Positions 41,918 to 53,112 of a DNA stretch of 64,000 nucleotides are shown here, piece by piece; position 1 is the stretch's first letter, and each line of letters begins with the position of its first letter. The notes beneath the pieces are model-generated. The model did no database searches. It worked only from the letters and a program-made list of their open reading frames with translations, and was not told the origin of the DNA. The stretch comes from Flectonema sp. DT1601 (taxonomy: Eukaryota; Euglenozoa; Diplonemea; Diplonemida; Diplonemidae), in contig OZ025823.1 in assembly GCA_964019425.1 (NCBI GenBank), positions 1-64,000 on the forward strand. The letters are read 5' to 3'. The translations under genes and the position numbers were made by a program.

Positions 41918-42916
41918 TCACATGTCAAGTACGGATTTCAAAGCAGCGATGGTACTGCAGTCGGTTTCACAGCATCCTCCGATAACCCGAACTCCCAGTT
42001 CCGCCCACTCTTTTGCCATTTCTGCAAATTCGGCAGCCGAAGTTCCACTTCCCACAATCCATTCCTTCCTTTCCCCATTCCATTTCTTCCCCGAATTTGG
42101 ATAACAAACGACGTAAATCTCTCGAGATTGCTCAGATATCGATCTGTTAATTATTTTCAGGTTTGATGAAATGTGATCAGGTTCCGTACAGTTCACACCT
42201 AAACCTCGAACGCGATGATTAACATCAAACTTTAACAGAAGACGTAACGTTTGAAGAAGAGAATCTCCGGAGTTCAGCGAACTACCATCGCTACAGGAAA
42301 CCGATATATACGTCGGAGGGTAGACTTCTTCCTGTAAAAGTGATGTGATGGCTGCTACTTCAGCAGCACACGGAATTGTTTCAAACGCGAGGTAGTCCGG
42401 CGATGCTTTCATAACTTCATTTAATCTCTTTCTGTGCCACTTTATCAACATTGGTATCGATTCGATAGTATTATACGTCGGGTTGTATTCGCTACCATCA
42501 GCGAGAGAAGCCGCGTACGGTCCAAATGATGCCGCAGAAATGCGAGCTTTCGCCCTTTTGCAAATTTGAACAGACCGTTGCAAGAAAATTGCCGCTTCCT
42601 CTTCACTGTAACCAAGCTTTTGAAACCCCTCGAAGCTCGCCTGGTAGCCTGTCGACAAAATCAAGTCAGATCCCGCAGAGACATATCGCTGATGTACTTC
42701 TTCTCCTTTTTTCATCATCTCTTCGTTGATCAGAACTTCTGCAGTCCAGAGATCTGAATTTAGTGGTCTACCCAACACCTTAACTAACTCATTTGAAAAC
42801 CCTCCATCCATAAAAATGATTCTTTTCTCACGCAACAATTCTAGTAGCACATCCCTTACACTACCAAGTGAAGATTTATTGCGACCTTCAGCAGCAAGTT
42901 TGAATAATTCTTCCAT
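41918..42916 (-). CDS. Homocysteine S-methyltransferase
   Basis: 332 residues, ATG at 42916, usual length for the family. MDGGFSNELVKVLG near residue 36 is the N-terminal barrel motif (normally DGGxxTxL). WTAEVL, HQRYVSAGSDLI and SYQA-like TGYQASFEGF segments follow. The zinc-binding cysteines are present: GVNC near 240 and the paired GGCC at 313-316 followed by ETD. The family transfers a methyl group from S-methylmethionine or S-adenosylmethionine to homocysteine, forming methionine, in the cytosol. It lies 73 bp upstream of GPN1 on the same strand. Confidence 0.93.
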   Translation of the reverse strand: MEELFKLAAEGRNKSSLGSVRDVLLELLREKRIIFMDGGFSNELVKVLGRPLNSDLWTAEVLINEEMMKKGEEVHQRYVSAGSDLILSTGYQASFEGFQKLGYSEEEAAIFLQRSVQICKRAKARISAASFGPYAASLADGSEYNPTYNTIESIPMLIKWHRKRLNEVMKASPDYLAFETIPCAAEVAAITSLLQEEVYPPTYISVSCSDGSSLNSGDSLLQTLRLLLKFDVNHRVRGLGVNCTEPDHISSNLKIINRSISEQSREIYVVCYPNSGKKWNGERKEWIVGSGTSAAEFAEMAKEWAELGVRVIGGCCETDCSTIAALKSVLDM

Positions 42917-43241
42917 CTTCTGTTGTTGTAAAAACAGAGAAAGATGGATACGTTTGTTACCTTACGAAAGTAAGTAAGTAATGGTGTTGTCTCGCTGAAG
43001 ATCGATACGTCTTCCACACTACACTGCTACCATGTAATTTGTTGCTGTTGAAAAGATTGCAAAATGTCGAAACAAACTTGAGTCGCGAGTCCTACACAGA
43101 TATGTGTCCCCCGAAAAATACATTTTAATCACTCGGCGTCGGTGGGACCAACTCACAACAAATAGACGTATCCAGTCACCAAATATAATTCTTCCAGAAT
43201 AAGAAGATCTCGTCGTGTACAGCAGAGCATCATCTGTCATT

Positions 43242-44531
43242 TCACGGCGTCGACTCATCTACCGCCAGGGGAGTAAGCTCAGTATTCCCAGCGTGGGTCT
43301 CCAGTTCATCTCTCCAAAATTGAATAGAGAGCAAATACCAAGTGTACAGAATCGAAACGTGAAAGCCGCGTATCAGATTAAAAATAACAGCTTTCGCCGC
43401 TGTGAAGTACAATATAGGAGTGAGAGGACAGCTAAAGGCGAAGAAACAAATAGAAACCATCGCAACGACATCACCAACGTAGCTAAAGCAAGCAATACCA
43501 GTAGCAACCAGGGAAGACGACGATTTGACAACAGTTTCCAGCTTCTTCGACTTAAATATCCTTTTCCTATCTGCAAGCGAAACCTGAATAATTAAAACAC
43601 TTCCAATTGTTTCGATTGCAGCAGCGATAAACATCAACACCGTTGATGTGTTTCCACGATTGCCGGGAGACAGAGCCACCCCGATCCAAGTTACGATTGC
43701 GGATACAATTTCAAATATTGGCCAAATCATACCTCCTTCCGATTCCATCCAACTCGGCTTCAGTTCTTTCAAAGGAGTCCAAATCAAAGCCATATCCATA
43801 AGTACTTCAGTGTTTGATGCGTCTTCAGCGTACAGGTACAGAGTGCTGTTATGAACGATAGCCAAACCAATTATCATCGCGTCAACCATCATATAAACAT
43901 TAAACGGAAGCATTGCTGCGGATGGGATGTACAGAGCAGCAGCCAGTACCGTGAAGAACAAATACAAACATCGCCACGGATTCAACAGAAATGCTGCCAA
44001 TCGAAGGCAGCTTCCAAATGAGAAATGTGTTTCATGACGAAAGCCAACGAAAATGGTGCCGACGAAAGAAAACGCAATTAAGAATGGAGACAGCATTGCA
44101 TTTGCGATAATTAGAGAAGCAAGAAACTCGGGAGCCTCTCCAGACACTGTGTGAGATGTCCAATTTACTCTCACATTAGTACACGGTAAACCTTCAACAG
44201 GAGATGCGACTAACTTTACAGTTCCTCTATCCAGCCCGTCATCGTCAATCACTCGAACGGATTCATTTCCATAAGTGTCCCACTTCTTAAGTGAGCAGCT
44301 CTCAATAGTTCCTTTGTAAACAATAAATTGACATCTATCTTCTGCTGTGACATCCAACGTCAAACTCCTTACGACCTGCCAGATCCCCTCATCGATATCA
44401 ATATGGTAGCTACACTTCTGATCAATAGTTTCGATTTGGAAGCTGCCTTCTGGTTCAGTCCACGTTTGATCCGAACACCTTGTCGCCGCTAACGTCAGCA
44501 GTTGAAGCACCGTTGCTACCAACAATCTCAT
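43242..44531 (-). CDS. Signal-peptide plus seven-helix membrane protein
   Basis: 429 residues, ATG at 44531. Residues 1-19 are a signal peptide (MRLLVATVLQLLTLAATRCS). An ectodomain of about 115 residues with five to six Cys and N-glycosylation motifs (NES, NWT) follows. Next come about seven hydrophobic helices: about 140-168, 178-210, 215-240, 270-292, 300-325, 340-368 and 372-405. A short polar C-terminus completes it. The architecture (cleaved signal, beta-rich ectodomain, seven helices) resembles GOST/GPR180/TMEM145-like proteins, but I recognise no diagnostic motif, so this is an analogy. Upstream and downstream gaps are about 270 and 325 bp. Confidence 0.75.
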   Translation of the reverse strand: MRLLVATVLQLLTLAATRCSDQTWTEPEGSFQIETIDQKCSYHIDIDEGIWQVVRSLTLDVTAEDRCQFIVYKGTIESCSLKKWDTYGNESVRVIDDDGLDRGTVKLVASPVEGLPCTNVRVNWTSHTVSGEAPEFLASLIIANAMLSPFLIAFSFVGTIFVGFRHETHFSFGSCLRLAAFLLNPWRCLYLFFTVLAAALYIPSAAMLPFNVYMMVDAMIIGLAIVHNSTLYLYAEDASNTEVLMDMALIWTPLKELKPSWMESEGGMIWPIFEIVSAIVTWIGVALSPGNRGNTSTVLMFIAAAIETIGSVLIIQVSLADRKRIFKSKKLETVVKSSSSLVATGIACFSYVGDVVAMVSICFFAFSCPLTPILYFTAAKAVIFNLIRGFHVSILYTWYLLSIQFWRDELETHAGNTELTPLAVDESTP

Positions 44532-44803
44532 TTTCGGTATTTCTGCTATTGGAGGTCAAATAATTAATTACATCAGTATTTTGAAAAGTTAAAATGTTGA
44601 CACCAAATGAACTCGTCACGCATCTTTGATAACCTGCTACGTGAAAACTCATAAGAACACTAACATTATTAAAACATCCGTAAGTACTTAACAAAATAAT
44701 AAATCTAAAGTAACAATTCTTCCGGTTGTCACACCGTACTTCACTAAAATAAATTCTAAACATAAATGTAATGGCAAGGTGAGTCACTTTTCTTTCGTTA
44801 ACT
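44532..44803. other. Intergenic spacer
   Basis: AT-rich gap of 272 bp between the membrane-protein gene and the coiled-coil/PH gene. No feature recognised. Confidence 0.5.
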
Positions 44804-47800
44804 TTATGAGTATTGAGGTGCAGGGTGATCTGCTCCGATATAAGACAGATGTTCTAAAGAAGGTCTTCCAGAGGAACGACGTCTACTTCTGTTTCGCGGA
44901 GATGAACTTATTTGAGGTTTTGGATCCCACGAATTCCAAATTCCCGAGTGATTCAGAACAGTTCGTCGAAGAGTATCCAGCCATTCAGTTCGTTGAGCAA
45001 CTGTCGATGAACAGAAACGGTGTTTCAGTCCATCTGATGTTTCGATATAGAACCCAAGCTGTTGATACTTGCTGACTGGAGGTGGTCTCTCAGAAGTATT
45101 TAAAAACATTTCAATTTCAACTGTCATTGCATTACGCAGATCAATACTATTCATCGGGACATCTCCTCCTCGAGGGTCAGCAGGAGCATAATATAACAAT
45201 CCCTGACTGATATCAACCCAAACAAACATCTGCCTCCAAGTTGGTTTTCGAGTATCAAGAGACGTGAGTAGCCATCCAGAACATTCTGAAAACGCGTCGG
45301 ATTCTGGAGGAATCTCAACACGGTTTTGAGTTGTTAACTTTTCGATTAGTTGATCACGACACGAGCTTTCAATTTGCAGTCTGCCATCTGCTTCTCTCAA
45401 CATCAACTTCACAACTTCTTCATTTAAATTTCCAGCTGGACGACCCATCTCTCCGCGTTGCCGCCTAAGTTCGCGAATTGTTCTCTCTGATTCCTCAACC
45501 TTGGCTTCTTCTAATGACAGTAACTCGCGTAACATCGTATTCTGTTCCTCTAAAGCTCGAGATGGTATGTGAAGGGGTTTCGGGTGCCTGCATATCATCG
45601 ACATCAGATCCGCAGAACCTTCCCACCAAAGTGCAACGATGTTGTACCTCGATGCTGTTTCTAACGCCACCAGAACAGAGTACTCAGTTGGTTGAGTTGG
45701 AACAAGTCGTCTGACTCGTAACAGTTCGCTCTCATGAAGAGCTGCAGTGACTTGTGAGTCTTTCACAAAGTGTGAATGGCTTAATTTAGAATCCTGAAGT
45801 TGCAAGGCGACTCTTTTCTGTTCCTGAATAGCTGCTGCCAACGCTTCTTCGACTTCCATTCGTCTTCTCCTTTCCCTATCGAGGTCATCGCAAGTATTTC
45901 GAAGATCCGCAGCTGCCTTTTGTGACGAAAGGTGACTTTCTTGAGAAAGCTCTTCCCGCAGCTTTCGTTTGTCGACCTCGCCTCTGTCTAATCTTCTTTG
46001 GATCATTTCTAACTTTTCGATTAGTTGCGACTTGTCTTGCTCAACGTTTTCTGATCGCTGCCTGAGAGACTTTTCTTGTTGCAACCAATATCTCTCTCGT
46101 TCGTCGTTTCTCCTCTTTAGTTTTGCGTCCATTTCTTGAAGACGCAGCTCGGCATCAGAAAGCTTCTGTCGCCACTGCTCTTCAACGCGGCAGAGTAACT
46201 CTTGTTCTTCAATTAGAACTTTTCGTAGCCTCGCATCGGACCTGTCAGCTGTAGATCGTAGAGATATCAATTCAAGTTGATCTGCTTCACAACGACCTTT
46301 TAATTCCGCCTTGTCGTTCTCACTGAGCCAATGAAGTTCTGTCATCTTCGCGAGGTTTTCACGGAGTCGAAGTGCTTCCCGTTCCAAATCACTTTCATGT
46401 ATCCTCCATTCCTGCTCGCGATTTCCCCATTCCATCTCTCTTTCATTCATTGACTTCAGCAGTCGGTCTGCCTCTTCGAAACTCTCAACCTTATCAATAC
46501 CAGGTTTCAATACGCTGCGCATTTCATCCAATCGTTTCGAATGATCCAAACTCAACTGCGATAATAGTTGCCTCTCTCTCTCCTCTAACTTCAGAGTCTT
46601 TTCTTTCATAAGCCGTTCGTGTTCAGCTATCTTCTCCTGATTTCGTTCACGCAACTCTCTCTCGTGCTTCAACTCTTTTCTCAGGATAGCAAGCTCGTGC
46701 GCTACAAGCGTGTCATCTTCTTTTACACCCGGTGATGTAAAATTATAAGAAGGTGTTTGAGTAGCTTGGTTTGGGGTTCTCTCGTCAGCATAGGGAAATC
46801 GAGGAACCGTAGGAGGCGCCTGCGGAGTCTCAGCGGGTGACATAGTGAGTGGACTCCCTGATGCACTCGAATCGTACTCTTCATCAAACACGAGACGGAA
46901 TGCACCCTCGGCTTCATCAGCCTGGAAGCCAATGACATTGGCAATACTTACTTCTTCTGAAGCAAGCAGGGCTTTCCTTCTGTTTTCCTCTTCGTCCATC
47001 AGCTTCCGTCTTCCCTTTTCGCACACGTGCGCGTATTGCTTATTTCTTTCCCATTCCAACTCACGAAATCCTTCCATCCATTTATGTGACATATCAGTCC
47101 TGCCAACCGTTTCGCCAATTTCAACAGAAGTCGTTGCCGTCTCTCGCACTTGAAGAAATGTCAGATCTTCCCATTTGCTATTTATCATCTCAGAATCACC
47201 AGCTTCCTCGCGAAGTATTTTCAAGCGAACTTGTTCCTCATTTCGTACGAAAGCTTGTCTTTCAGTTCGATGGAGTTGACTCATTTCGTATCTTTTTGCG
47301 GCTTCTTCTCGTAGTCTTCGATCTTCAGCAAGCTTCGCAGCCTTCGCATCATTGACTTCCCTTCGATGAACTTCTTCGGCTTCGATGCGCTGCAATCGCA
47401 ATCGCTCTTGTAGCGCCACGTACTCGGCTTCTTGTTGCTGTTTTTTTGTTATTAAATAGCTGTCTAAAAAGATCCACTAGTAGTAAGTATGATCGTGTTC
47501 CAGTTTGCAGTTTACTTTTGATGAGTCGTTGTGCGAGTAAATCGTACCGTCCTAGTTTCTAAAAGTGAAGAACATACCTCGCGTTCCAGATGTGCTTTCT
47601 TGTCTTCTTCTTCGCGATGTTTTCGTTGGCTTTCCAATTCTTCAGATTCGGCTATTCGCTTATCCAGCAGAACCTTCAGCTGCTGCTGATCAGATTCGTC
47701 TTTTTGTAGTTTCGCAACTTCTGCTTCTCTTTCTTTTTCTTCTTTTAATGCTGCCGCTTTTACAGCCCGTTCAATTTCACTCTGATTCCTTTTTGTTTCT

Positions 47801-48474
47801 ATCTCTTCCTGAAGAGCTGCGAGTCGATTTTGTGCCTCATCCTCTCGCTTTCCGCGAAATGCTTCCTCAGTTTCGGCAAAATTGTCACTCTTATTTTCTG
47901 GCTTCCGATCTCGGGATCTTGAGCGGCTGCGCAACAATTCCAGTTCAGTTCGTTTCCTTTCGTGAGTTAGTTTGTGGTCTGTTTTCCAATTGCTAGAACG
48001 AGAAACCCTGTCTTTGACGTGCATTCCGAGTTTTTTCCGCACCGTGGGGGGAAGTTGCGAGTGCTTTGAAAGAATGAAAGACTCCACATCGAGAACACCG
48101 CGCTGCTCCTCAAGATGAATAATGTGACGAAGTTGAGGTGCTCGCTGTTCAGGAATATCGATAATGAGATCAGGTCCATCTCCTTCAATTGAAGTGATGT
48201 GGATCATGTTTGGAAGTCCCAACAACTTTAAGTGACCAACTGGTCGTATTATAGACACTTCAATATTTCCATTCACCATAATATGAATGGAATTGATATT
48301 CGAAATAATCAAACCACTCTCTACAAAATCAGAACTACTTTGTGAACCAGTTCGTAATATGAGAATCGAAGCATCGCAACTGAAACCGATTGACGTTGCA
48401 CCGTACCCATGGAGGGTGTCAACTACATGTTTATTCGAAGCAGCCTGAAAGAAATCAAACCCCCCGCCTTCCAT
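44804..48474 (-). CDS. Coiled-coil protein with C-terminal PH domain (two coding exons)
   Basis: Proposed exons are 48474-47578 and 47437-44804, joined over a 140-bp intron with donor GAG|GTATGT and acceptor AAACAG|CAACAAG. Both junctions are phase 0, and the join makes a continuous coiled coil (HLERE/QQEAEYVALQERL). The product is 1176 residues. Residues about 1-110 are beta-rich; about 150-900 are long Glu/Arg/Lys/Gln coiled coil with an interruption near 470-540. A PH domain lies at about 1015-1135 (GWLLTSLDTRKPTWRQMFVWV, LLYYAP, GFYIETSDGLKHRFCS, RTEWLDTLRRTV). PH domains commonly bind phosphoinositides, so membrane attachment is likely. The ATG at 48474 lies two bases after an acceptor-like CCGACAG, so a 62-bp upstream intron (donor at 48538) with a further exon, or a trans-spliced leader, is likely. 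Gene identity unknown. Confidence 0.8.
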
Positions 48475-48539
48475 TCCTGTCGGAAAATAAAATAAAAACA
48501 AAGAACATCTCCAGCCATACATTCGGTTTCGTTCCTACC

Positions 48540-50782
48540 AATGTCTTCGTAACGTTGGAGGAGGTTGTTAACAGTCGGCCCCTTAAAAGGAGTCTTCTTT
48601 TTATATTCTCCCCGCTTGAAAGACAGAAGTACATCAGAAACAAAACACGCTATTGGGGATTACCGATACAACGAAGTATTAAACTTGCAAAAAGATTAGA
48701 AATAATGTATAAAATCTCATCATGTTCACAAACCGACAAGGCAGGGTGAGTAAGTTTGTTCGCAATAGAGAAATCAGTGGAAGGAGTATTTGCAAGAATG
48801 GAGTTAGAAGGGGAGGTTAGGAAGCCTGGAAGTCATTAGACAATAGGCTGGTTGTTTCTGCAGAGTTATAATTGTGTTCCGCATTCCAGAGAAGAACTTT
48901 AAAGCCGTCATCATGCTCTCCATCCGTCAGGCGCATCCACTAACAGTAGCTTCACTTTAAAGTGAAACCTTGACGTGGTGTTCCGTGGCTTACATGAGAC
49001 TTGGGTAAAGGAAAGAAATAAAAACATTAGCAAGTTAGTCCTACTAAGATACAGTAAGAAAGCCTCGTGATAAACAAGAGGAATAAAAAAAGGTTAGACG
49101 AAATAATAAATAAATAAGTCGGACGTCCTTTCGTGAAGAGGGTATAAAACACACCAAAAAAGAATAAGAACCTTTGAGGGAATCAACAAGGAGCAGACAA
49201 AAGAGTTTCCTTAAAGCGGACACTGACTTGTAAGTAATTGAGAAAACCCTCGACAAGTATCAATCGGGTGATTTATTATCTTCAACAAAAAAGGAATTAA
49301 GCTACGTGGCTATACTCGACGCGTGTCATAAAGTACCCAACTGGGACAACTGATAACGTACCACCAACACTGATCTCTTTAACAATTAAAGACTCAATTG
49401 GTTGTCGTGGTAAACACACACTGCCAGATTCCCATTACGGAGAGTATATCAGGTTAGGGTTAAAAAAAACAATAAAAGATTTCAATACAGAGTAAATCAG
49501 AAGAGAGAGAAACTAATTACGCTAAAAAAAATACATAAAAATTAAAAAAAATAATGAAATCACAGTGAGGAGGAAGAAGCCTTTGGGGTCCCAGCCATTT
49601 CCTCACAATGATCAACTGACACTACGAGGGGGGGGAATAATGAAACTCCGCACCAGTAATTCTAATCACCGAACCCTCAAAAGAGATAGAATTGGACTAG
49701 CCTGCAATTATTAAAAATGATACTTTTCTTTCCCTCAATTTTAAGGATGATAAGTGGCACGGAGAGCATTGAGAATGTAAATTTACTTTTTAAGACAACG
49801 AAAGTGGGGAGGAAGCGAGGGGAGGGAGGATTAAGGGGGCGACTCATGCGAGTTCATCGAAGAAGCAAATTACAGACACCAGAACTGAAAGCTCAATCAC
49901 TGTAGCTAACTGCACGTGCGAGGAGGCTCGCCCTTCTTTCTGTCACTAATGGAAGGACGCATGAAAGACGAAGGAAGAAATATAAGAACAAGGTCACACG
50001 GCGGACTTAACAGTGAGCTGCTAATGAGTTTCTGTTTGGATAATTTCAATAATTTGATTGCTGTTTTTTTTTTTTTTTAATATATTTTTGTTCTACTAAG
50101 GCCGTCAAGGCAAAACGCTGAACCGCCCACCGACAGATAAACTGCGTGAACGTCATTCGCGAAAGTTGCAAAGACTTCTCCCAATCACTTTTACGACTTC
50201 TCAAACAGGAAAACCTGGAGCCGTATGGAGCCGTATGGTGGTTATGTATTCTTTGCATGTTTTCTTTTTGCATTTGCTCTTCGCCTACTAATGGCGAAAT
50301 AGCTTGTTGTTGGGCACCAAGTACTTCACTTCTACTTCTCTTAGGAAATAATAACATCACTATTCAGTAAGTTATTTACTGAACGAGAAGTTAATAAAAA
50401 TCGTCAGCTCATTAGTTTGTTTCATTTGAGCGAAGAACAAAAAAAAAAAAAAAAAAAAAAGAGAAAGTTCTTTTCCAGTAATTTGATGCTTTTAATTGGG
50501 GACAAATTGATGAGGTCTTGGATAAATAAATCAAGGTTTGATGGGGAGGGGGAACTTTTAATTGGGAAGTGAGAAATGTGGTTTTAGAACTACTGGTTTT
50601 GTTTTATTAAAAACGTGTGTATGTTTAAAGTTACGCTCTTGTGCGTGTCGAGAGGCGGGTTCACTTTTTCAGTTCACTACTAGTTGAGGGATAGCTGTAC
50701 AGGTAGTCATAATTAAGGGGAGGAAGGCAAACGTGAGTTATTCATTATTTGCTGCTCTTCGAAGCAAGAAGTTAAATTCAGA
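48540..50782. other. Long intergenic region (about 2.2 kb) without recognised gene
   Basis: The leftmost 100 bases may hold an upstream exon of the coiled-coil/PH gene. The rest is AT-rich with A and T tracts (near 50065 and 50440) and short frames without family features. This is the largest gap in the otherwise dense minus-strand cluster. Confidence 0.5.
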
Positions 50783-52120
50783 TTACAAAGTGCGCTGGCG
50801 GCTTTGAATTTCAATTTCCCTCTCATCAAAAGTATCATCGCTGTCTGAAGCAGTGTACAGACCGCCAGTAGTTTTAATGCGAAACGAATCATCTGAATCG
50901 AACCTGCCCCAATACTCTTCTTCTTCAGAAGGTAATTCATCAGTACCTTCTTCATAATCGTTAGCTGCAATGAAATACAATGAAAGCTTTTCTCCGTTAA
51001 AAAGTTTTCCATTCAATTTACTGATCGCATTGAAAGCGTCTTCTTTGTTATCAAACCCGGCGATGGCGCTGTGTTCCAACATGCAGTCAACCTCCGCAGG
51101 ATTGAATTCTTCGAGAGCTTCTCTCAGTAACAAAATGGGATCAACGGACTCGTTTTCAACATGAAGTCCGATGTAGTGGGAAGGAGCTCCAACAAGAGTT
51201 GCTGCAGGGACAGTTGGTCTGTCGATGTTATTTAAAGTGCACATCCTCTCCTGCAACTCCGTACCCGCTCCATTCCAGTGAAGAGCGTTAGCGTGCTTGC
51301 TGGTAACCGCCACCCAAGCATTACCAAAGAGCGTCTTTCCATTTAACTTTTCGATGGCTCTATCTGCAGCATCCTTAGAAGTGTACTGAACAAGAGCGCA
51401 ACCTTTTCTCTTTGCCATTAACTTTGCTGACACAATCTCTCCGTACATTCCCGCAACTCGAAACAGCTGCTCAGCAGTGAACTCGCCTTCAGGGAGTCCC
51501 GAAAGTTTGACGCAGTCACCTGCCTTTCCCTGAGGGAGGCCAGAGTTATTATTCAAAAGAGATTCCTTCGCTGGAGGGATTACTCCTCTGAATTCAGAGT
51601 CTTGCATTGGGTACAACCATCCTGAAGCTCCGATGCAATTTCCCCACAGAAAGTCGCAAGAAGTCCATCCTCCTGCAATAATTAATGAAGTTGATGGAAA
51701 TGTCTTCGACAGGTGGCTGTTCAGTTCGCTGTAGTCGCAGTTTCTGGAATCTAATTTCTTGAAGTTCAGTTCTTTGAGGAATGAAGGAACTATTTCCATG
51801 TGACAGGAGCACAGTTCAGTATTGACGGTATTTCTAATTGTGAGTATCTTCCCGTTTAGATATGACAGAGCCTTTCCCGCTTCACTGCTTCCAGCAAATT
51901 GAACGAGAAGTTGGTTCTTCGAATTCTTTGTGAACGACGACAACTTCTCAACGACACCAAACTGACTGAAAATCCAAAAGAAATCATCCATCGCCCGCAC
52001 ACTGCTATCGAGATCCTTCAACACTACCAACAGAATTCGAGTCATCCCAGTTGACATCGGCTCCCTCCTCGATCTACTTCCAAGACACACTTGTTGTTTG
52101 CTATCAACGACGGAAGTCAT
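50783..52120 (-). CDS. PTB-like RNA-binding protein with three RRM domains
   Basis: 445 residues, single exon, ATG at 52120 (an internal ATG, MSTGMTRILL, is possible). The first RRM (about 27-100) has FGVVEKLSSFTKNSKNQLLVQF followed by a Cys/His linker and a KKLDSRNCDYSEL segment. This pattern is typical of RRM2 in the polypyrimidine-tract-binding (PTB)/hnRNP L family. The second (about 203-280) runs from CVKLSGLPEG to AWVAVTSKHANAL, like PTB RRM3. The third (about 318-392) resembles RRM4. An acidic Asp/Ser tail closes the protein. No typical RRM1 is visible, which may be lost or in an upstream exon. PTB proteins bind pyrimidine-rich RNA and control splicing and RNA stability. Confidence 0.85.
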   Translation of the reverse strand: MTSVVDSKQQVCLGSRSRREPMSTGMTRILLVVLKDLDSSVRAMDDFFWIFSQFGVVEKLSSFTKNSKNQLLVQFAGSSEAGKALSYLNGKILTIRNTVNTELCSCHMEIVPSFLKELNFKKLDSRNCDYSELNSHLSKTFPSTSLIIAGGWTSCDFLWGNCIGASGWLYPMQDSEFRGVIPPAKESLLNNNSGLPQGKAGDCVKLSGLPEGEFTAEQLFRVAGMYGEIVSAKLMAKRKGCALVQYTSKDAADRAIEKLNGKTLFGNAWVAVTSKHANALHWNGAGTELQERMCTLNNIDRPTVPAATLVGAPSHYIGLHVENESVDPILLLREALEEFNPAEVDCMLEHSAIAGFDNKEDAFNAISKLNGKLFNGEKLSLYFIAANDYEEGTDELPSEEEEYWGRFDSDDSFRIKTTGGLYTASDSDDTFDEREIEIQSRQRTL

Positions 52121-52193
52121 TTTTATTTTTTTAGTAAACTATTTGAGGATGAAATACAATTAATGAGATTTGAACAAACTTCAAAGAACTCAT

Positions 52194-52926
52194 CTACTCG
52201 GTGGTGTCATCATCATAAGGAGCTACGATTCCTCTACTACTCCAGTACCCTCTCCCGTACTTCACGAACAACTCTTCATCAGCCTCAATGTCTCTCGTGG
52301 CTTCAACCTTTGCAGACAAGTCAATTCTTAACTTTTTAAACGCTACGTTGTGCTTTCCATCAGCAGTAAGGATATCATTTATATAACGTGCCTTCACATT
52401 GAGATGCGGACCAGCGTCGACATGCCAGAGAAAGCCTCCAAAACCTCCCATCACATAATCACGTTCTCCTTTCTTTAAATCCAATTTGTTGACATCAGAA
52501 AAGCTGAGTCTTGTCCCGCGATAGATGCAAATCTGTTTTGATATTTGTCGCAAGTTGGAGCAACTGAACGGAACTACATTTTTAAATTAAAAAGGATAAC
52601 GGACAGACCAATTCACCTTTCCTTATTCTGCGGGTCACAAAAAGACCATCACCAGCTGCAGGAATATTTGACTTTTGAACTACAAGACCGTCGTCATTCC
52701 AGTCACCTCGCAAGTAAGTCAGAACAGCTGGTAGTCCACCACTCAGGTCACGTTGTCTCATCCACTTGTTGAGAGCAACTTCTGAAATGATCTCACCTGA
52801 CGCATCTGACAACATCAACCACGTCGACGGGTAGTCGCGTTTCATCTCATTCAACAATCGGGTTCTCGTTTTCACCTGCCACACATGACATACTACCCCA
52901 AGTATGAATAGTGAAGTGACTTCCAT
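52194..52926 (-). CDS. SET-domain protein (two exons)
   Basis: Exons 52926-52609 and 52532-52194 with a 76-bp intron (donor GAATTG|GTCTGT, acceptor AAACAG|ATTTGC), both phase 0, give 218 residues. The join restores a SET motif, RRIRKGEL/ICIYRGTRL. Other SET elements are AAGDGLFVT before it, then HVDAGP, ARYIND (in the place of the usual NHxCxPN) and ATRDIEADEELFVKYGRGYW at the C-terminus. The family includes protein lysine methyltransferases, but here the knot motif reads ARYINDIL rather than NHS, so the substrate and activity are uncertain. The ATG at 52926 precedes a hydrophobic stretch; MKRDYPSTW further in is an alternative start. The gap to the PTB-like gene downstream is only 73 bp. Confidence 0.8.
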
Positions 52927-53112
52927 TAATTAAACATCAAAAGAGATCTTCCAAAAAAAGGAAATTAGTTTTGTACGGAAATCTGTGAAATTAAAATAAC
53001 TAACCAGACGGACGATAATCTTCACAGAAAGCAATTGTCGGATTCTTCTTCCCAAATCTGGAAGAGTTAATATTCACAAATAGCAATGACAGGAGTAGTA
53101 ACAAAAACTGAG

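Noticed and set aside
43019..43258. Minus-strand frame of 79 codons
   Set aside because: It overlaps the stop region of the membrane-protein gene and shows no family features.
48539..48643. Certain upstream coding exon of the coiled-coil/PH gene
   Set aside because: The peptide GPTVNNLLQRYEDIG reads well and a donor follows at 48538, but an in-frame TAA lies close upstream and no single acceptor stands out, so it is mentioned only as a possibility.
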